DNA from: Chamaecyparis obtusa
Taxonomy: Eukaryota; Streptophyta; Pinopsida; Cupressales; Cupressaceae
Assembly: GCA_027943335.1 (NCBI GenBank)
Contig: BSBK01007845.1
Location: 62,001 to 126,000, forward strand
Length of the DNA stretch: 64,000 nt
Direction: 5' to 3'
Below are positions 46,000-57,903 of this stretch, in pieces (the stretch's first letter is position 1; every line of letters begins with the position of its first letter). The position numbers and the translations under genes are program-made. A model generated the notes under the pieces. The model did no database searches. It was not told the origin of the DNA and saw only the letters and a list, made by a program, of their open reading frames with translations.

Positions 46000-46223
46000 T
46001 ATCGCGCAACACTTCTCAAAAATATCGCACGATATACTTTCTATCTTGGCGCGATAGTTTGCGCAGAAAAAGTATCGCACGACTATATTGACTTCTGTCG
46101 CCTGACATCAGGCGAAGTATCGCCTGTCATTGTGCGAAGTATCGCGCGACTGAGAAGTATTGCCCGATATAGGAAACTGTATCGCGCGATACTGTTGAAG
46201 TCTGAGAAATATTGCCTGATCTG
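46000..46223. repeat. Palindrome cluster A (TATCGCGCGATA family)
   Basis: About ten close variants: a perfect 14-bp GTATCGCGCGATAC at 46179-46192, TATCGCACGATA (46023-46034), GTATCGCGCGAC and degenerate forms such as TATTGCCCGATA. An 8-bp stem hairpin TCGCCTGA-CA-TCAGGCGA lies at 46098-46115. Very CpG-rich in an AT-rich element. Confidence 0.85.
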
Positions 46224-47660
46224 GCAGAGACTTGCATTTTCAGTTTTCTTGTCCGAATTTGATTATTTTAGCTTGCTGTTTTGTTTTGCTTTGTTTAGAT
46301 AGGTCTAACCTGCATCTTTTAGCTTAAATCTATCAGATTATTGCACATTTACATTTGGATTTTGATTTTCCTAACATTGTGGGTCTAACAAGTTGTGTTT
46401 GTAGGTGCTCTCTTTTGCTTGAAAATTGCTAAAAATGCATGTCAAAGAGGGCTACTAACAGTTTTTGCAGGGCTGCCCAAGCATAAAAAAACAATTTTTT
46501 TTTTAAATTTCTTGCTTGTTATTTACTTTCCTTTCATTTGTGGCATTCACTAATTGTATTAGGAATCTTAATACCTTGTGAAAGGGATCTTGAGGTGGTA
46601 GGAGAAGTATGCTCTTCACCTTTAGGTGAATTAGAAAATCTTGACCCATCTTAAGGTTTTGGAAGCAAGGGAGTAATTGAATCTCTTTGCTTGGTGTGTT
46701 TGGGAGAGATTCTTGAGATAGGGGAGTATGCTCTTCACCCTTGTGGTGAATCAAAAACCTTGAACCTCAAAATTTGATCCATTTTTGTTTAGTTTAGGAA
46801 TACTTTAGCGGGCCTGCTCTTGAGCAATCAAGAGGAACGACTCAAGTGGGGACAACCTTGTCATCATTTTCCTTGGTGGCAAGTGATTCCAACTCACTAT
46901 AATCTCAAGGATATCAAGGACACCAAAAACTTTGATAGACATAACACTTGTCTTCATTTGATGTGAGTAGCTCATGGGATTGCGACCATGGGGAAAACAT
47001 TGAACAAGAATGCTTAAGGTACCCTTGAGGCCGCAAGGTCCTAGTCCTTTATGAGGAGCAAGAGGGGTGTTGTGAATAGAAATCTTTATTAAGAACCATT
47101 AGATAGAAGCCACCCTCTTTTAGCCGCTTATCTTCTTAGTGCAAGGATTGATCCAAGTGGTTTACCCGGATCACCTTAAGATACTCACCATATGTGTCCC
47201 TTTGGTTGTGTCATTTGACATTTCCATGACAAAGCCAACATCTCTTGTGGGTAACCACTTGGTGTGAGGCGAGGGGGCATCAAGTTGTGGGCTAAGTTGG
47301 TAAGTATTGAGCCTTGACTTTCTAGGATAGATTTGCTTGAAGTGTTTTCGATTGTGTGATACCAGTGCAAACGTTCTTACATACAAACAATCGGTAGCAT
47401 TCATAGGGTGTTGTTTCAATTTTGATATCACAAGTGTTTGTCTTGGCAAGGTTGCTTTTGCCCTTGTTTCAAGTGTTTGAGACCATGTTTTGATCCCTTG
47501 CTGCTTGCAAACCTACCAAAATTCTACTGATACTGTGACTGAAATCAAAAACATCAAACCTCAGACTGGGAATTTTGACCAAACAGACCCAAAAATGCAA
47601 ATTTCACACAATTTTGGTCAAGAGTTAAATAATTCTGCAACAGTATTGTGCCTTGTAAGG

Positions 47661-47865
47661 TGAAGTATCGCGTGATACTTCGCGCATGCTAGAAATATCG
47701 CCCCCTTTGAAGAGAAATATCGCACGATAGTTCACCCCTGACGGACTATCGCCCGGCCTGCCTGGAGTATATCGCCCGCTAGTATTAAGAAGTATCACCT
47801 GGCTTAGGGTGAAGTATCGCACGGGTATAGGTTTATCGCCCCAGTAGCCTGGAGTATATCGCCTG
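47661..47865. repeat. Palindrome cluster B
   Basis: Variants include GAAGTATCGCGTGATACTTC at 47662-47681 (one mismatch from a perfect palindrome), TATCGCACGATA, and TATCGCCC/TATCGCCT half-sites. Same family as clusters A and C, about 1.4 kb downstream of A in the leader. Confidence 0.8.
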
Positions 47866-48352
47866 GTTCATTTTTGCCATGCTTAAATTTTGGTCAGTTT
47901 CAGTTGCTGTCAATTAGGCTAGGTCTTAGAGCAGGCTTCTCACCCTGATGTTTGAGATCTGTCTTGACTCCAAATTTCTGATTTTTAGTCCTCCGGGATA
48001 GCATCATTTGATTTACAAAGTCACTTTGGAATAATTGTCAAGTTAGAAAGCCATTCTTGGTGCCAAGGTTCATCTTTAAAATTGTTAGCTATATTCTGGG
48101 AAAATTTTAGTTCTCTTATTGTCCAAATCGCTTTCATTTTCATCTCAATTTCAATTATCTTTTGGCCTAGTCCAACCTCCTGATTCAAAAGTACAAGGGT
48201 AGTCACCCTTTGATTTGAAGCACCTCTTTGACAGTGTTGGTAAAGCCCTCTTTTTCTTTTCATTTCTCTTTGGACAATAGAGGACTTCGATTATCCTAGT
48301 TTGGTGTTGACACTTTGAAAGGTCACCTTATCATTGAGAATATCTCTCTTTC

Positions 48353-50302
48353 ATGTCAGTTACGACAAGGTACCAAGTTAATCAAGGGAAGCGACCCCCT
48401 GTTGCCTTTAGCCAGTTACCACCTGTCAAGACTCACCGACAACCTAAGGGAAAAGGACCCCTTTTTGACCAATCTCCTAAGAGTGAATCCGAGGTTTGTT
48501 TTAATCCAGAAGCTAATCCTAGTGAAGTGAGCACCTCTTTTGTACCACTTTCATCAAGTATGGACATGAGTTACACTTTCACCTGACAACAAAGAGAAGC
48601 CATGAATCAAACTCTTGAGGATATCTTCCAACGACACAGACGAGAGTATGGTGGTTCTTCTCATGCCAGTCCACCTGGGTCACCTCCTAACAATGTGAGG
48701 TATTTTGATGCTCATCAACGAGCCGAAAGACAACATAAGCAAGCTCACTCAGATTCAGGGTCACAACACGAAGACCAAAACAATGAATCTAGTGATCACC
48801 ATATCAACGTAGCTAATGTAATAAGGCATTCAAGACAAACCTCCCCACTTAAAGACACCTCTTGATATGCAAATACAAGATTGAAAAGAATTGAGAGAGA
48901 GAAGCAAGCCTACTTAGATGAACAGGCTGCTAAAAAGGAAAAATTCTGACAACTAGAGGAAGAGGAACGTGCATTGTTGGATATACAGAAAAGAGTCGCC
49001 CAAGAAGAAGAAGATAGACTCTATGCACAACAACTTCAAAGCTGATTTAACGGGAGGGGAGCCAATAGTGGGACCAACTCGCCCCCATCTACCCCTTCCC
49101 CTAGCCCTCGAAGAAGATCAAAGACACCCTCACGATCCCCAAGTCCTAGAGGAAGAAGGACTTCAAGATATGACCATCATAGGAGACAGTCATCTCATAG
49201 ACATTCAAAGAAACCCTCCCAACGAGCACATCATGGCTCACAACATGGAGGCAGTTATGCTAAATTTGATCATATGGACTTCATGACTATGCAACAAGAA
49301 CCATCCTTTCAATCCTATGTGGAGCAATATGTGGAACAAAACAAAGACCAATTCTTGGAAAGTCTTATCAACAAAGGCGCTAAAGTTTCATATAATTTTG
49401 ATGTTCACCAAAAGATCAAGAAACATAATCCTTCAACTGATGAGGTGATCTTACAAATGCAAAAGGATATAGACAGGATGAAGGCTCCCAAGAGCACATT
49501 TCATTTAGACTCCATATGTCCTAACCCCATTGACAAAAGTGTGGTGATGGTAGAATTTCTTAAGAAAGTTGAATTCCCAACATACGACAAATATGATGGC
49601 ACTGGTGACCCTCACGACCATGTTTGGTATTTCTACATAATGAGCTTTTCCTTTCACCATGAAGATTCCTACTTGCTGAGATTATTCCCAAGGAGTTTAA
49701 AAGGTCAAGCCATGGAGTGGTTTACCAACCTTTCCCCTCCAGTAAAGACATTTAAAGAACTTGTCCAAAGATTTGTTCAACATTTCTCTTACAATTTATC
49801 TAGGTCGGTCACCATGCTTGATTTGTGTAAACTTAAACAAAATCAAGGGGAATCTTTTGTCACCTTTTTACAATGATGGAGGCAATTGTGTTCGAAATAC
49901 CCAAGGACAATCCCTGAAGAAGAGAGAATTGATATCATTGTGAATAATCTAATACCCGAACTCAAATATGAAGTCAAGAAAATCCCATTTAATTCCTTTG
50001 ATACTATGGTAGAGGTGGCATGTCGCATTGAGGATGTCCTAAAAGAACAAGGAATTTTGGCTAAACCAACAAATAACAACAATAGCCAAAATAACAATAC
50101 TAATGGTAACAAGGACAAAAAGAACTCCTATTGGAACAAAAACAAGCAAGTGGTCAACGACGGAGTTGTTGATTCATCTCAGGTAAAAAATGAAGGAGTT
50201 CTTAACCTCTCTCATGCAGTTCAAGCTATGAAGTTGCAAACATCTTCAACGCCACAAGACAAACCTAAGTATCAAAAGAGATCTAAAACGGAGAAAAGAT
50301 AA
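48353..50302 (+). pseudogene. Tat gag
   Basis: One register from ATG 48353 (MSVTTRYQVNQGKRPP) to a TAA at 50300, about 650 codons, broken by five TGA codons (48584, 48863, 48945, 49042, 49874 approx.). The N-terminal part is Gln/Arg/Glu-rich. The Gly/Arg/Ser-rich middle precedes the gag core KVEFPTYDKYDGTGDPHDHV, SLKGQAMEWFTNLSPP and LCKLKQNQGESFVTF. It then continues to EERIDIIVNNLIPELKYEVK. No classical knuckle is visible in this part; AFCIFHNGIGHDIENC in the next frame segment is knuckle-like. The TAA separates it from pol in the same register. Confidence 0.9.
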
Positions 50303-53300
50303 TTTACTAAATTGGGAGAATCTTATGCAGATGTTTTCAAGACACTAGTTGCTCATAATTTGGTGCACCCACAGGATCCTACAAAACATCGAATACTGGA
50401 TCCTTTACCTCATTGGTGGGATGCTAAGGCTTTTTGCATTTTCCATAATGGGATTGGACACGACATAGAAAATTGTTTTAAACTCAAGCATCTTGTCCAA
50501 GACCTTATTGAGAAAGGACAATTGCAAGTGGATGGGTTAACCACTAATGCAAACCATAAAGCCTTTAAAGAGCCCTTGCCTAAATATGAAAAAGGAGAGA
50601 ATTCTAGTAGTAAGAATGGCAAGGCGGCCATTAACTATACATACACACATGCTGACAATGTGATTAACATGCTTGAAGTGGCTGACGATAACATCAACAT
50701 GGTGAGAAAGAAAGATCCTTATGGACATAATGTGGACTCAACTCCTATGACTAATGAAAGACCCGCTGTGGTGATAAGAGGTCCTCACTCACAAGGAATA
50801 CCCCAGTCCCTCAATGCTGTCACTAGGGGTCAGGCCCAAGCACCCATTATCATCAAAGGTCCTAGCACTAGCAAGTCTAAACAGCCCGTGTCCAAAGGTG
50901 CTCCTCTCAAATCTGCCGTTGGTCCTGATTCCAATTATAATCTTATTGACCAGCTACAATGTACACCCGCTCAGATATCCATTTTTGAGCTTTTAGAATT
51001 ATCTCCTAAGCACAAGCGCATCCTCGAGGATGCTTTGCGAGCAGCCAATGTCCCTAATAACTTAGATATTGACCAATTCCAAAATATGGTCAACCATTTG
51101 GCTAGCCCTCATTTCCTCACCTTCTCAGAAGAAGATGATAAATCCATTAGTCACCCACATAATTTGGCCTTACACATCGAAGTCATGATTCATAAAACTC
51201 GTGTTAGGCGTGTACTGATAGATGGGGGTGCGGGGCTCAATATTTGTACCCTGAGTTTTCTGCTAGCTCTAGGGTATTCCGAGAACGTCATTGACACAAA
51301 GAAAAGGATCACAATCAAAGCATATGATGAAGCAAAAAGAAGTTCCAAGGGATTGGCTGTTTTGCCTATTCGCATTGGTCCCGTAGAAAAAGATATATTA
51401 TTCCAAATTGTTGATGTTGGACCTCTAGCCTACAACATTCTGCTAGGTAGGCCATGGATACACGAAATGCAAGCAGTCCCATCAACATATCACCAGTGTG
51501 TAAAGTTTCCCCATAACGGTGTAGAAGTTTGCATCCTTGGAGATAGTGCTATATCAGTTAATAACATGTCTGCGGGATCACATGTACCTTTGAATAGGGA
51601 AGCTGACAATCCTAGCAGTTCACTTGAACAATGCAAGCAGAAATTCAAGACCATGGACCTTGTGATGGGAGATTATAAGATTGATTCTTTTACAAAAATG
51701 CCAATCTCTCCTAGGTCTTATGGGAGACCATCCCCAAATGTGAAGCCTTCATCATCAACAATGACTTTATTTGGGAAATTTGTTGAGTCTTCGGTCCCCA
51801 TTCAAGAAGAGAAAGAGGAAGTTGCTGTAAGGGACTGGATATATCACGAGGAGAAATACAAACATAACGAGAATTTTGCTCCTTCACCTGAAACTTATGG
51901 GAAAGGGTATACACTGGTTAAAAATATGGGATATCTGAGATTTGGTCCCCTTAGTCATAGACTGGACGCTAAAGCTGAGCCTCTTGATCATGCTCTTTTT
52001 GGACAAAAGAACAAGTCCACGATTGGCTTAGGTTTTGAGAATAAGAAGAAGAAAGGTGTCCCTGTCCCAGCTGCGACGGACAGTGATAGTGATGCAGAAT
52101 ATACGCCTGATCTTTCCAACCAACAAGATGTGTCTGATGATTGGGTGCCCTCAATGAATCTCCTTTGGGGAGATTCCACAGATTTGATACTTAATAGTCC
52201 TACTATCCCAGCTACAACGGATAGTGACTGTGTGACTGCTAGATCGACAAAGGAAAGTGTTACTATCCTAGCTGCGACGGATAGTACCAATACTAGCACT
52301 AGAGAGGGGGAAACCCTTCCTAACCTTGAGGCTTCTACATCACGAGGCCTAAATGATGACTCAGAGATAGAATCCCATGAATATGAATGGGATTCGCTTT
52401 CAGATGCAACAATTGATCTAGACATGGATATTATCCATGCCTATAGTACCCAACCCGATGCGACTAACGATCCTAGTGTCAGACTAGAGGATTGCCCTCC
52501 TCAAATTGCCTTAGTAGACGACGCTTCGTTTGATAGGATGAGTCCTAATTCAGGTATCTTAGGAGAAGACTTGATGAACTCTGATTATATGGTCACCAGA
52601 GATGACACCTTTTGCATTAACAACATCAAACCCACCATTGAATTACCCCTTGTTCACTTTGACCTAATTGACTGGTCTCAGCGCCACCAAGAGCCCACAT
52701 TCCTCACATTTCATAATGATTACAAAATTGCTTGCTATCTGAATGCTCTCGAACCCATGGCTTCTTCCACCAGTGAACCAACAACCAGCATGACAGAGCC
52801 TGATATTAAGTACCTCAGTCTCAAAACAAAAGAAAAAAAGAAAAATAGGTCTGATGGCAAAAACCACTTTGTGGCGGTGTCAGAACCAAAAATAGTAAAA
52901 AGAAATGATGCATCTGAAGGTGAAAACCTCTTTGAGGCACCTAAGGATGGGGTACTTAATAACTTGCCAAGTTATTTCCAGGATAGATCATCAATATTGA
53001 TTGAACCAACAAAGCCGGTCAATTTAAACACAGAAGAAAATCCTCAGATAGTCCATCTTGCTCAGTCTTTATCAGAGGAAGAGACCAAGGCATATGTACA
53101 GTTTTTACAGAAAAGAAAAATTAATTTTGCATGGACCTACTCAGAAATGCCAGGGCTTGACACAAATCTCATAATGCATCACTTATCTATAGCTCCAGGA
53201 GTCAAGCCAGTAAAACAAAGATTAAGAAAAATGCATCCACATGTAGCTCTACCCGTCAAAGGAGAATTAGAAAAACTTTTGAGAGCTGGATTTATTAGAG

Positions 53301-54472
53301 CAATCGATTATGCAGAATGGATCTCAAACATAGTACCGGTCTCCAAACATGATGGGTCCATTCGTGTCTGCACAGATTTTAGAGATCTAAACAAAGCCTG
53401 CCCAAAGGACAATTTTCCACTTCCAAACATTGATATGATAGTGGACATGACGGCGGGCTATGACATATATTCCCTAATGGATGGTTTCTCAGGGTATAAT
53501 CAAATCAAAATAGCTCCTGAAGACCAAGAGAAAACAGCATTCACATGTGCATGGGGAACCTACTGTTGGAACGTCATGCCATTCGGGTTAAAGAATGCAG
53601 GAGCAACCTACCAAAGAGCTATGATGACTATCTTTCATGATATGATGCACAAAAATATGGAAGATTATGTGGATGATACCCTGGCAAAATCAAGAAAAAG
53701 GGACACACACCTCAATGATCTGGAAGTAATTCTAGATCGTATGGAACAATTTCAACTTAGATTGAATCCAAAGAAGTGCACATTTGGCGTCACCTCAGGC
53801 AAACTTTTAGGATTCATAATATCAGAAAAAGGTATCGAGGTTGACCCCGAAAAGGTCCAAGCAATCCTAGCTATGCCACCTCCTCAGAATATCAGCCAAA
53901 TGAGAAGTCTTCAGGGACATCTTCAATCAATTAGGAGGTTTATTTCTCAGCTTGCAGATAGAGCGCAACCCTTCAACAAGACATTGCATAAGGGTGCTTC
54001 TTGTGTTTGGAACGAGGATTGTCAAAAGAGCCTAGATCAGATCAAACAATACTTGACCAATCCTCCGATCCTAATGCCTCCTATTCCAGGGAAACCATTG
54101 ATCCTATATATTTCAGCTACAGACACTTCCCTGGGGGCATTATTGGCTCAATCAGATGATACTGGGAAAGAACGGGCCATCTACTATATCAGCCGTACTC
54201 TGGTCTCCTATGAGATCAATTACAATAATATTGAGAAGTCTTGTCTCGTGGTGGTGTTTGCTTCTCAAAAGTTGCACCACTACATGCTTGCTCATACCAT
54301 ACATTTGGTTGCCAAAATTGATCCCCTTAAATACTTGCTTGGTAAGGCTGCCCTGACGGGTAGACTTGCTAAATGGATGATGGTCCTAACTGAATTTGAC
54401 ATAGAGTACGTTGAAAGAAAGGCAATAAAAGGGCAAGCTATTGCCGACCAATTAGCTGATTTTCCAATCTAG
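50303..54472 (+). CDS. Tat pol: protease, reverse transcriptase, RNase H (open 1386 codons)
   Basis: Uninterrupted frame in register with gag. CIFHNGIGHDIENC near residue 35 looks like a CHHC/knuckle remnant. Protease about residues 295-385, with VLIDGGAGLNICTL (active D-G-G) and ILLGRPWIHE. Then about 550 residues of low similarity, including a thrice-repeated (V/I)(P/L)A(A/T)TDS phrase (52066, 52206, 52263). RT from about 965: GFIRAIDYAEWISNIVPV, CTDFRDLNKACPKDNFPLPN, MPFGLKNAGATYQRAM, and catalytic YVDD at about 1118. RNase H about 1265-1386: ATDTSLGALLAQ, ending QAIADQLADFPI. It ends at a TAG with the second RNase H following in register. The enzyme motifs look complete. Confidence 0.95.
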   Translation, partial: FTKLGESYADVFKTLVAHNLVHPQDPTKHRILDPLPHWWDAKAFCIFHNGIGHDIENCFKLKHLVQDLIEKGQLQVDGLTTNANHKAFKEPLPKYEKGENSSSKNGKAAINYTYTHADNVINMLEVADDNINMVRKKDPYGHNVDSTPMTNERPAVVIRGPHSQGIPQSLNAVTRGQAQAPIIIKGPSTSKSKQPVSKGAPLKSAVGPDSNYNLIDQLQCTPAQISIFELLELSPKHKRILEDALRAANVPNNLDIDQFQNMVNHLASPHFLTFSEEDDKSISHPHNLALHIEVMIHKTRVRRVLIDGGAGLNICTLSFLLALGYSENVIDTKKRITIKAYDEAKRSSKGLAVLPIRIGPVEKDILFQIVDVGPLAYNILLGRPWIHEMQAVPSTYHQCVKFPHNGVEVCILGDSAISVNNMSAGSHVPLNREADNPSSSLEQCKQKFKTMDLVMGDYKIDSFTKMPISPRSYGRPSPNVKPSSSTMTLFGKFVESSVPIQEEKEEVAVRDWIYHEEKYKHNENFAPSPETYGKGYTLVKNMGYLRFGPLSHRLDAKAEPLDHALFGQKNKSTIGLGFENKKKKGVPVPAATDSDSDAEYTPDLSNQQDVSDDWVPSMNLLWGDSTDLILNSPTIPATTDSDCVTARSTKESVTILAATDSTNTSTREGETLPNLEASTSRGLNDDSEIESHEYEWDSLSDATIDLDMDIIHAYSTQPDATNDPSVRLEDCPPQIALVDDASFDRMSPNSGILGEDLMNSDYMVTRDDTFCINNIKPTIELPLVHFDLIDWSQRHQEPTFLTFHNDYKIACYLNALEPMASSTSEPTTSMTEPDIKYLSLKTKEKKKNRSDGKNHFVAVSEPKIVKRNDASEGENLFEAPKDGVLNNLPSYFQDRSSILIEPTKPVNLNTEENPQIVHLAQSLSEEETKAYVQFLQKRKINFAWTYSEMPGLDTNLIMHHLSIAPGVKPVKQRLRKMHPHVALPVKGELEKLLRAGFIRAIDYAEWISNIVPVSKHDGSIRVCTDFRDLNKACPKDNFPLPNIDMIVDMTAGYDIYSLMDGFSGYNQIKIAPEDQEKTAFTCAWGTYCWNVMPFGLKNAGATYQRAMMTIFHDMMHKNMEDYVDDTLAKSRKRDTHLNDLEVILDRMEQFQLRLNPKKCTFGVTSGKLLGFIISEKGIEVDPEKVQAILAMPPPQNISQMRSLQGHLQSIRRFISQLADRAQPFNKTLHKGASCVWNEDCQKSLDQIKQYLTNPPILMPPIPGKPLILYISATDTSLGALLAQSDDTGKERAIYYISRTLVSYEINYNNIEKSCLVVVFASQKLHHYMLAHTIHLVAKIDPLKYLLGKAALTGRLAKWMMVLTEFDIEYVERKAIKGQAIADQLADFPI

Positions 54473-54478
54473 GATAGT

Positions 54479-54908
54479 ATGCTAGTCCAAGTGGAATTCC
54501 CAGATGAACACATCTTGTATACAACTACTCGCACTTGGACAATGTTCTTTGATGGTTCCCGCATGCAAAATGGATCAGGTGCTGGAGTGTTATTTGTTTC
54601 TCCACATGGGTACAACATTCTGAAATCTTACAAACTATTATTCCCATGTACCAATAATATTGTAGAATATGAAGCTTTAACTAATGGCTTGAGAATGGAA
54701 CATCATAGAATTACATGTCTTTGGGGATTCCCAGTTAATCATCAACCAAGTCAATGAAGAGTATCAAACCAAGGATGACAAATTGATACCCTATAAAAAG
54801 ATGGTTGATTCTTTGAGATGCTACTTCACCTTTGTGACGTTTCAACAAATCCTTAGGACAGAGAACAAAGCTGCAGACGCCATGGCCACATTAGCTTCAC
54901 TTCTTTAG
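54479..54908 (+). pseudogene. Second RNase H of the Tat element (frameshifted)
   Basis: FFDGSRMQNGSGAGVLFVS and NNIVEYEALTNGLRM match the additional, host/archaeal-like RNase H that Tat elements carry after their own. A one-base frameshift at about 54695-54720 moves the rest to the frame reading HVFGDSQLIINQVNEEY and RTENKAADAMATLASLL, which runs to a TAG at 54906. Acidic positions are visible (FFDG, VEYE, FGDSQ, KAADA). Confidence 0.85.
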
Positions 54909-56276
54909 TTGGAGACACATGAATCCAGATTTGAATTCCTGGTGGAAGAGCTACACCATCCCATCTTTGACTCGTCTGAAAGCCATGTCATTTGTGCCAT
55001 TATCACACACGAGTCTTCCCAATATGGTGCTATCTATTCATATCTTCGTGATGGCATCATCCCTGACACATTCACCCGCTCCGAATGCCAAAACCTCATC
55101 CATAACGCCTCTCACCACACCCTCATCTCTGGTGATTTATATAGGAGGGGTTTAGATGGGACACTCCTTAGGTGCTTGGAAAAGGAGGAATCCAACCAAG
55201 CGTTAGCTGACATCCACGAGGGCATTTGTGGTGGACATTCTAATGGTCTTGCCATGGCCCAAAGGTTGCTTAGGGCGGGATATTATTGGCCCACAATGCA
55301 GATGGATGCAATCACCTTTGCTAAGTCATGTGAAAAATGTCAGAAACATGGCAACCTGATTCATGCTCCAGGTAGGGAGCTGATTCTTTCTGTTTCTCAT
55401 TGGCCATTTTAGCGCTGGGCCTTTGATCTGGTTGGGCAGATTCATCCCAACTCATCAAGTGGACACAAGTTCATTATTACTGCCACTGACTACTTCACTA
55501 AATGGGTGGAGGCTGTACCACTTTCTGTTGCTTTAGGAAGGACCATTTCTTTGTTCATCTTGAATCATATCATTTGCCGATTTAGAGTGCCTTCTGAGAT
55601 CATTACTGACAATGGAGGTCAATTTAAGAATAAGGACCTAAAACACCTATGCAAAAAGTTTAAAATCAAGCAACATTGGTCCTCCATCTATTTTCCACAG
55701 GGAAACGGACAGGCAGAAGCTTCTAACAAAACCATTCTTAAGATTCTTCATAGAACAGTACACAAGAATGGTAGGGATTGGCACTTACAAATCAATCCAG
55801 CACTATGGGCTTACAGAACAAGCATTCGCACACCTACAGGAGCCACTCCTTTCTCTCTCACCTATGGCGCTGAAGTAATATTGCCTTTAGAAGTCAAGAT
55901 ACCATCCCTTAGAGTCTCACTCAAAGGTTTGATTACAGATGAGGATTACCGCGCCATGAGGTTACAGGAATTAGAACTTCTAGATGAGAAGCGTAAGGCT
56001 TCCTTTGATCATATGAGAGTGTATCAGAAGCGTATGTCCAAGGCATTCAACAAGAAGGTTCACCCTAGAGAATTTCAAATAGGTGATCTTGTTTTGCGAG
56101 AGAACCCTAAGAACCAACAAAACAAAGAGCAAAAGGGCAAGTTTGAACCTAACTGGCTTGGACCATATGTCATCACAGCTGCTTTTGGTACTGGTGCGTA
56201 TTTACTGTCAGATCCTGATGGAGAACAGCTCCCTGATCCCATCAACATTGTGCACCTTAAGAAGTTCTATCCTTGA
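54909..56276 (+). pseudogene. Tat integrase
   Basis: One frame after the TAG at 54906, broken once by a TAG at 55410. Zinc domain H-H-C-C: HEGICGGHSNG, then CEKCQKHGN. Catalytic residues: WAFDLVGQIH (first Asp), ITDNGGQFKNKDL (second Asp) and QGNGQAEASNKTI (Glu), all present. C-terminal module WLGPYVITAAFGTGAYLL, ending INIVHLKKFYP, the usual Tat ending. Apart from two stops the protein looks complete. Confidence 0.9.
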
Positions 56277-57903
56277 TGCCCATTCTATCTGGGGGCATCC
56301 TTTGTACATATCTTATTGATCCTAAAAATTTTTTTCAAAAAAATTGATATATGATGCTGAAAAAATCCTAAAAAGCATATAAAGTCCTGAAAAAAATACA
56401 AAAAAATCAAAATATTCAAAAAAATAAAAAAAATAGAAAAAGTGCCTTGGTGAAAACCTAGCAATAGGCGCCTTGGTAGCAAAAAATCCAAAAAATTGAA
56501 AAAATGAAAAAAATAGTCCAAGTGGTGAAAACCTAGAAACAGGCGCTACTTGAGGCCTTTGCACCCCTATTTGTTAGCATGCATCCTCGACACTTAACCA
56601 CTTTCCATCATGCCTTGACCTTATTTGGCCTAGTCTGGGATTGGTCTTTTTCTTTGTCTAGGGGGCATGACTGTTAGCATTGGTCTTTTAGGTGCTTTTG
56701 TCTCTTGGGGCATTTCACAACAGGTGTTTTTCAACACCACCCCAAACAGTGTTTTTCAACACTACCCTTGCGTCGAGTGTTTCTTAACACTTATTAGATG
56801 TCTTGCCTATAGTCTAAGTATAATGCAATAGTGCTCATGTGCAGATGCGATACTCAGAGTCTGACTCTATGACCAACACACACGCACTTAAACAATCAAC
56901 TCGGTGATGATATGATGACTTTATTTTTCTTTGTGTGCTGTCTATGAGGATTTCTTTGATGAGTGATCTCTCCCTGAGAAGTTTTTGATGATGCATAGCT
57001 AGAAGACTGAGGGAATGAGAACATGTTTTCTTTCTTTATCTGCTTGTGGGTATATTTTGTTGATCCTAACTGTCATGAGCATTTATGCTGGTCCTACTTG
57101 ACACTATGGATTGACAAGGTATTATCCTTGACTATTTTGCGAGTGCATGCTTTTAGTTATCCTGACTTTCATGTGTCTTGATACAAGCATAATCTCGCCA
57201 TATCAAACTTAGGTGATCTCACTGCATTAGTCATCTGGACCTACATGTCTTTGATGCCTAGGTGAGATTTCCACATTTCTATCTGATAAAGATCATATTC
57301 ATATCCACATAGTTATGCTAGTGTGCATTGTATGATCTTACGACGCTACAAATAATGCTCAATGATGATAATTAGATGTCTATAAGCGTTGTGACCTTGC
57401 AAGTCAACCACTTTCATAGTAGCTTGCATTTTTAGGTTCATGTTAGTCTAGTGTTGCATTTTGCATATGGAAAGAGCTCTCCTTTTCATCCTACGTGGAC
57501 CTGTCAGTCGACTGCGCTCACCTTCTCTCCTTTTTGATCATGTCTTTCACTCCTTGTCTTTTTCATCTCGAACCTGTTCCTGTTCATCACAAGGGGTTAA
57601 TCACATCACCATATCTATATCAAAACTGTCATTTTCAAGAAACATAAGTCTATATCATACATATGAGAGTTAAACATACATCTATGAGAGAGAACATACA
57701 TAAGCACATACATAAGCATTTTGAGCAAAAATGACAAGATAATATACATAAACTGATACATCCATCACAAGTGAGACAAATACACATGATATATCAAACA
57801 TCCAGTAATCTCATATACAAGGTCATGATATACAATACAATATGGGATCCCAAAATCTGGATCAACAGTCTCAAAATATGTCTAAAACATCTAAGACCTA
57901 ACC
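56277..57903 (+). other. Region after pol: A-rich repeats and three small hairpins
   Basis: At 56330-56560 is A-rich sequence with a direct repeat of GGTGAAAACCTAG(C/A)AA (about 56450 and 56524), each followed by an AGGCGC phrase. Three hairpins follow at 56723-56791. From 56800 to 57900 nothing is recognised; the small plus-strand frames have no family. Confidence 0.6.
56723..56791. repeat. Three consecutive 6-bp-stem hairpins
   Basis: GGTGTT-TTTC-AACACC (56723-56738), AGTGTT-TTTC-AACACT (56748-56763) and AGTGTT-TCTT-AACACT (56776-56791). The stem differs in the first (GGTGTT/AACACC) with a compensatory change, so pairing is kept. Confidence 0.8.

Larger units (their letters stand above)
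45904..48352 (+). other. Long leader of the Tat element
   Basis: About 2.4 kb without a credible gene. It contains palindrome clusters at 46000-46223 and 47661-47865, a perfect hairpin at 46098-46115, and a repeated phrase AGTATGCTCTTCACC..GGTGAA at about 46606 and 46726 that can fold on itself. Short minus-strand frames here show no family resemblance. Confidence 0.6.

Noticed and set aside
56285..56564. Phe-rich minus frames (80 codons)
   Set aside because: Readings of the A-rich repeat region after pol; no family and low complexity.
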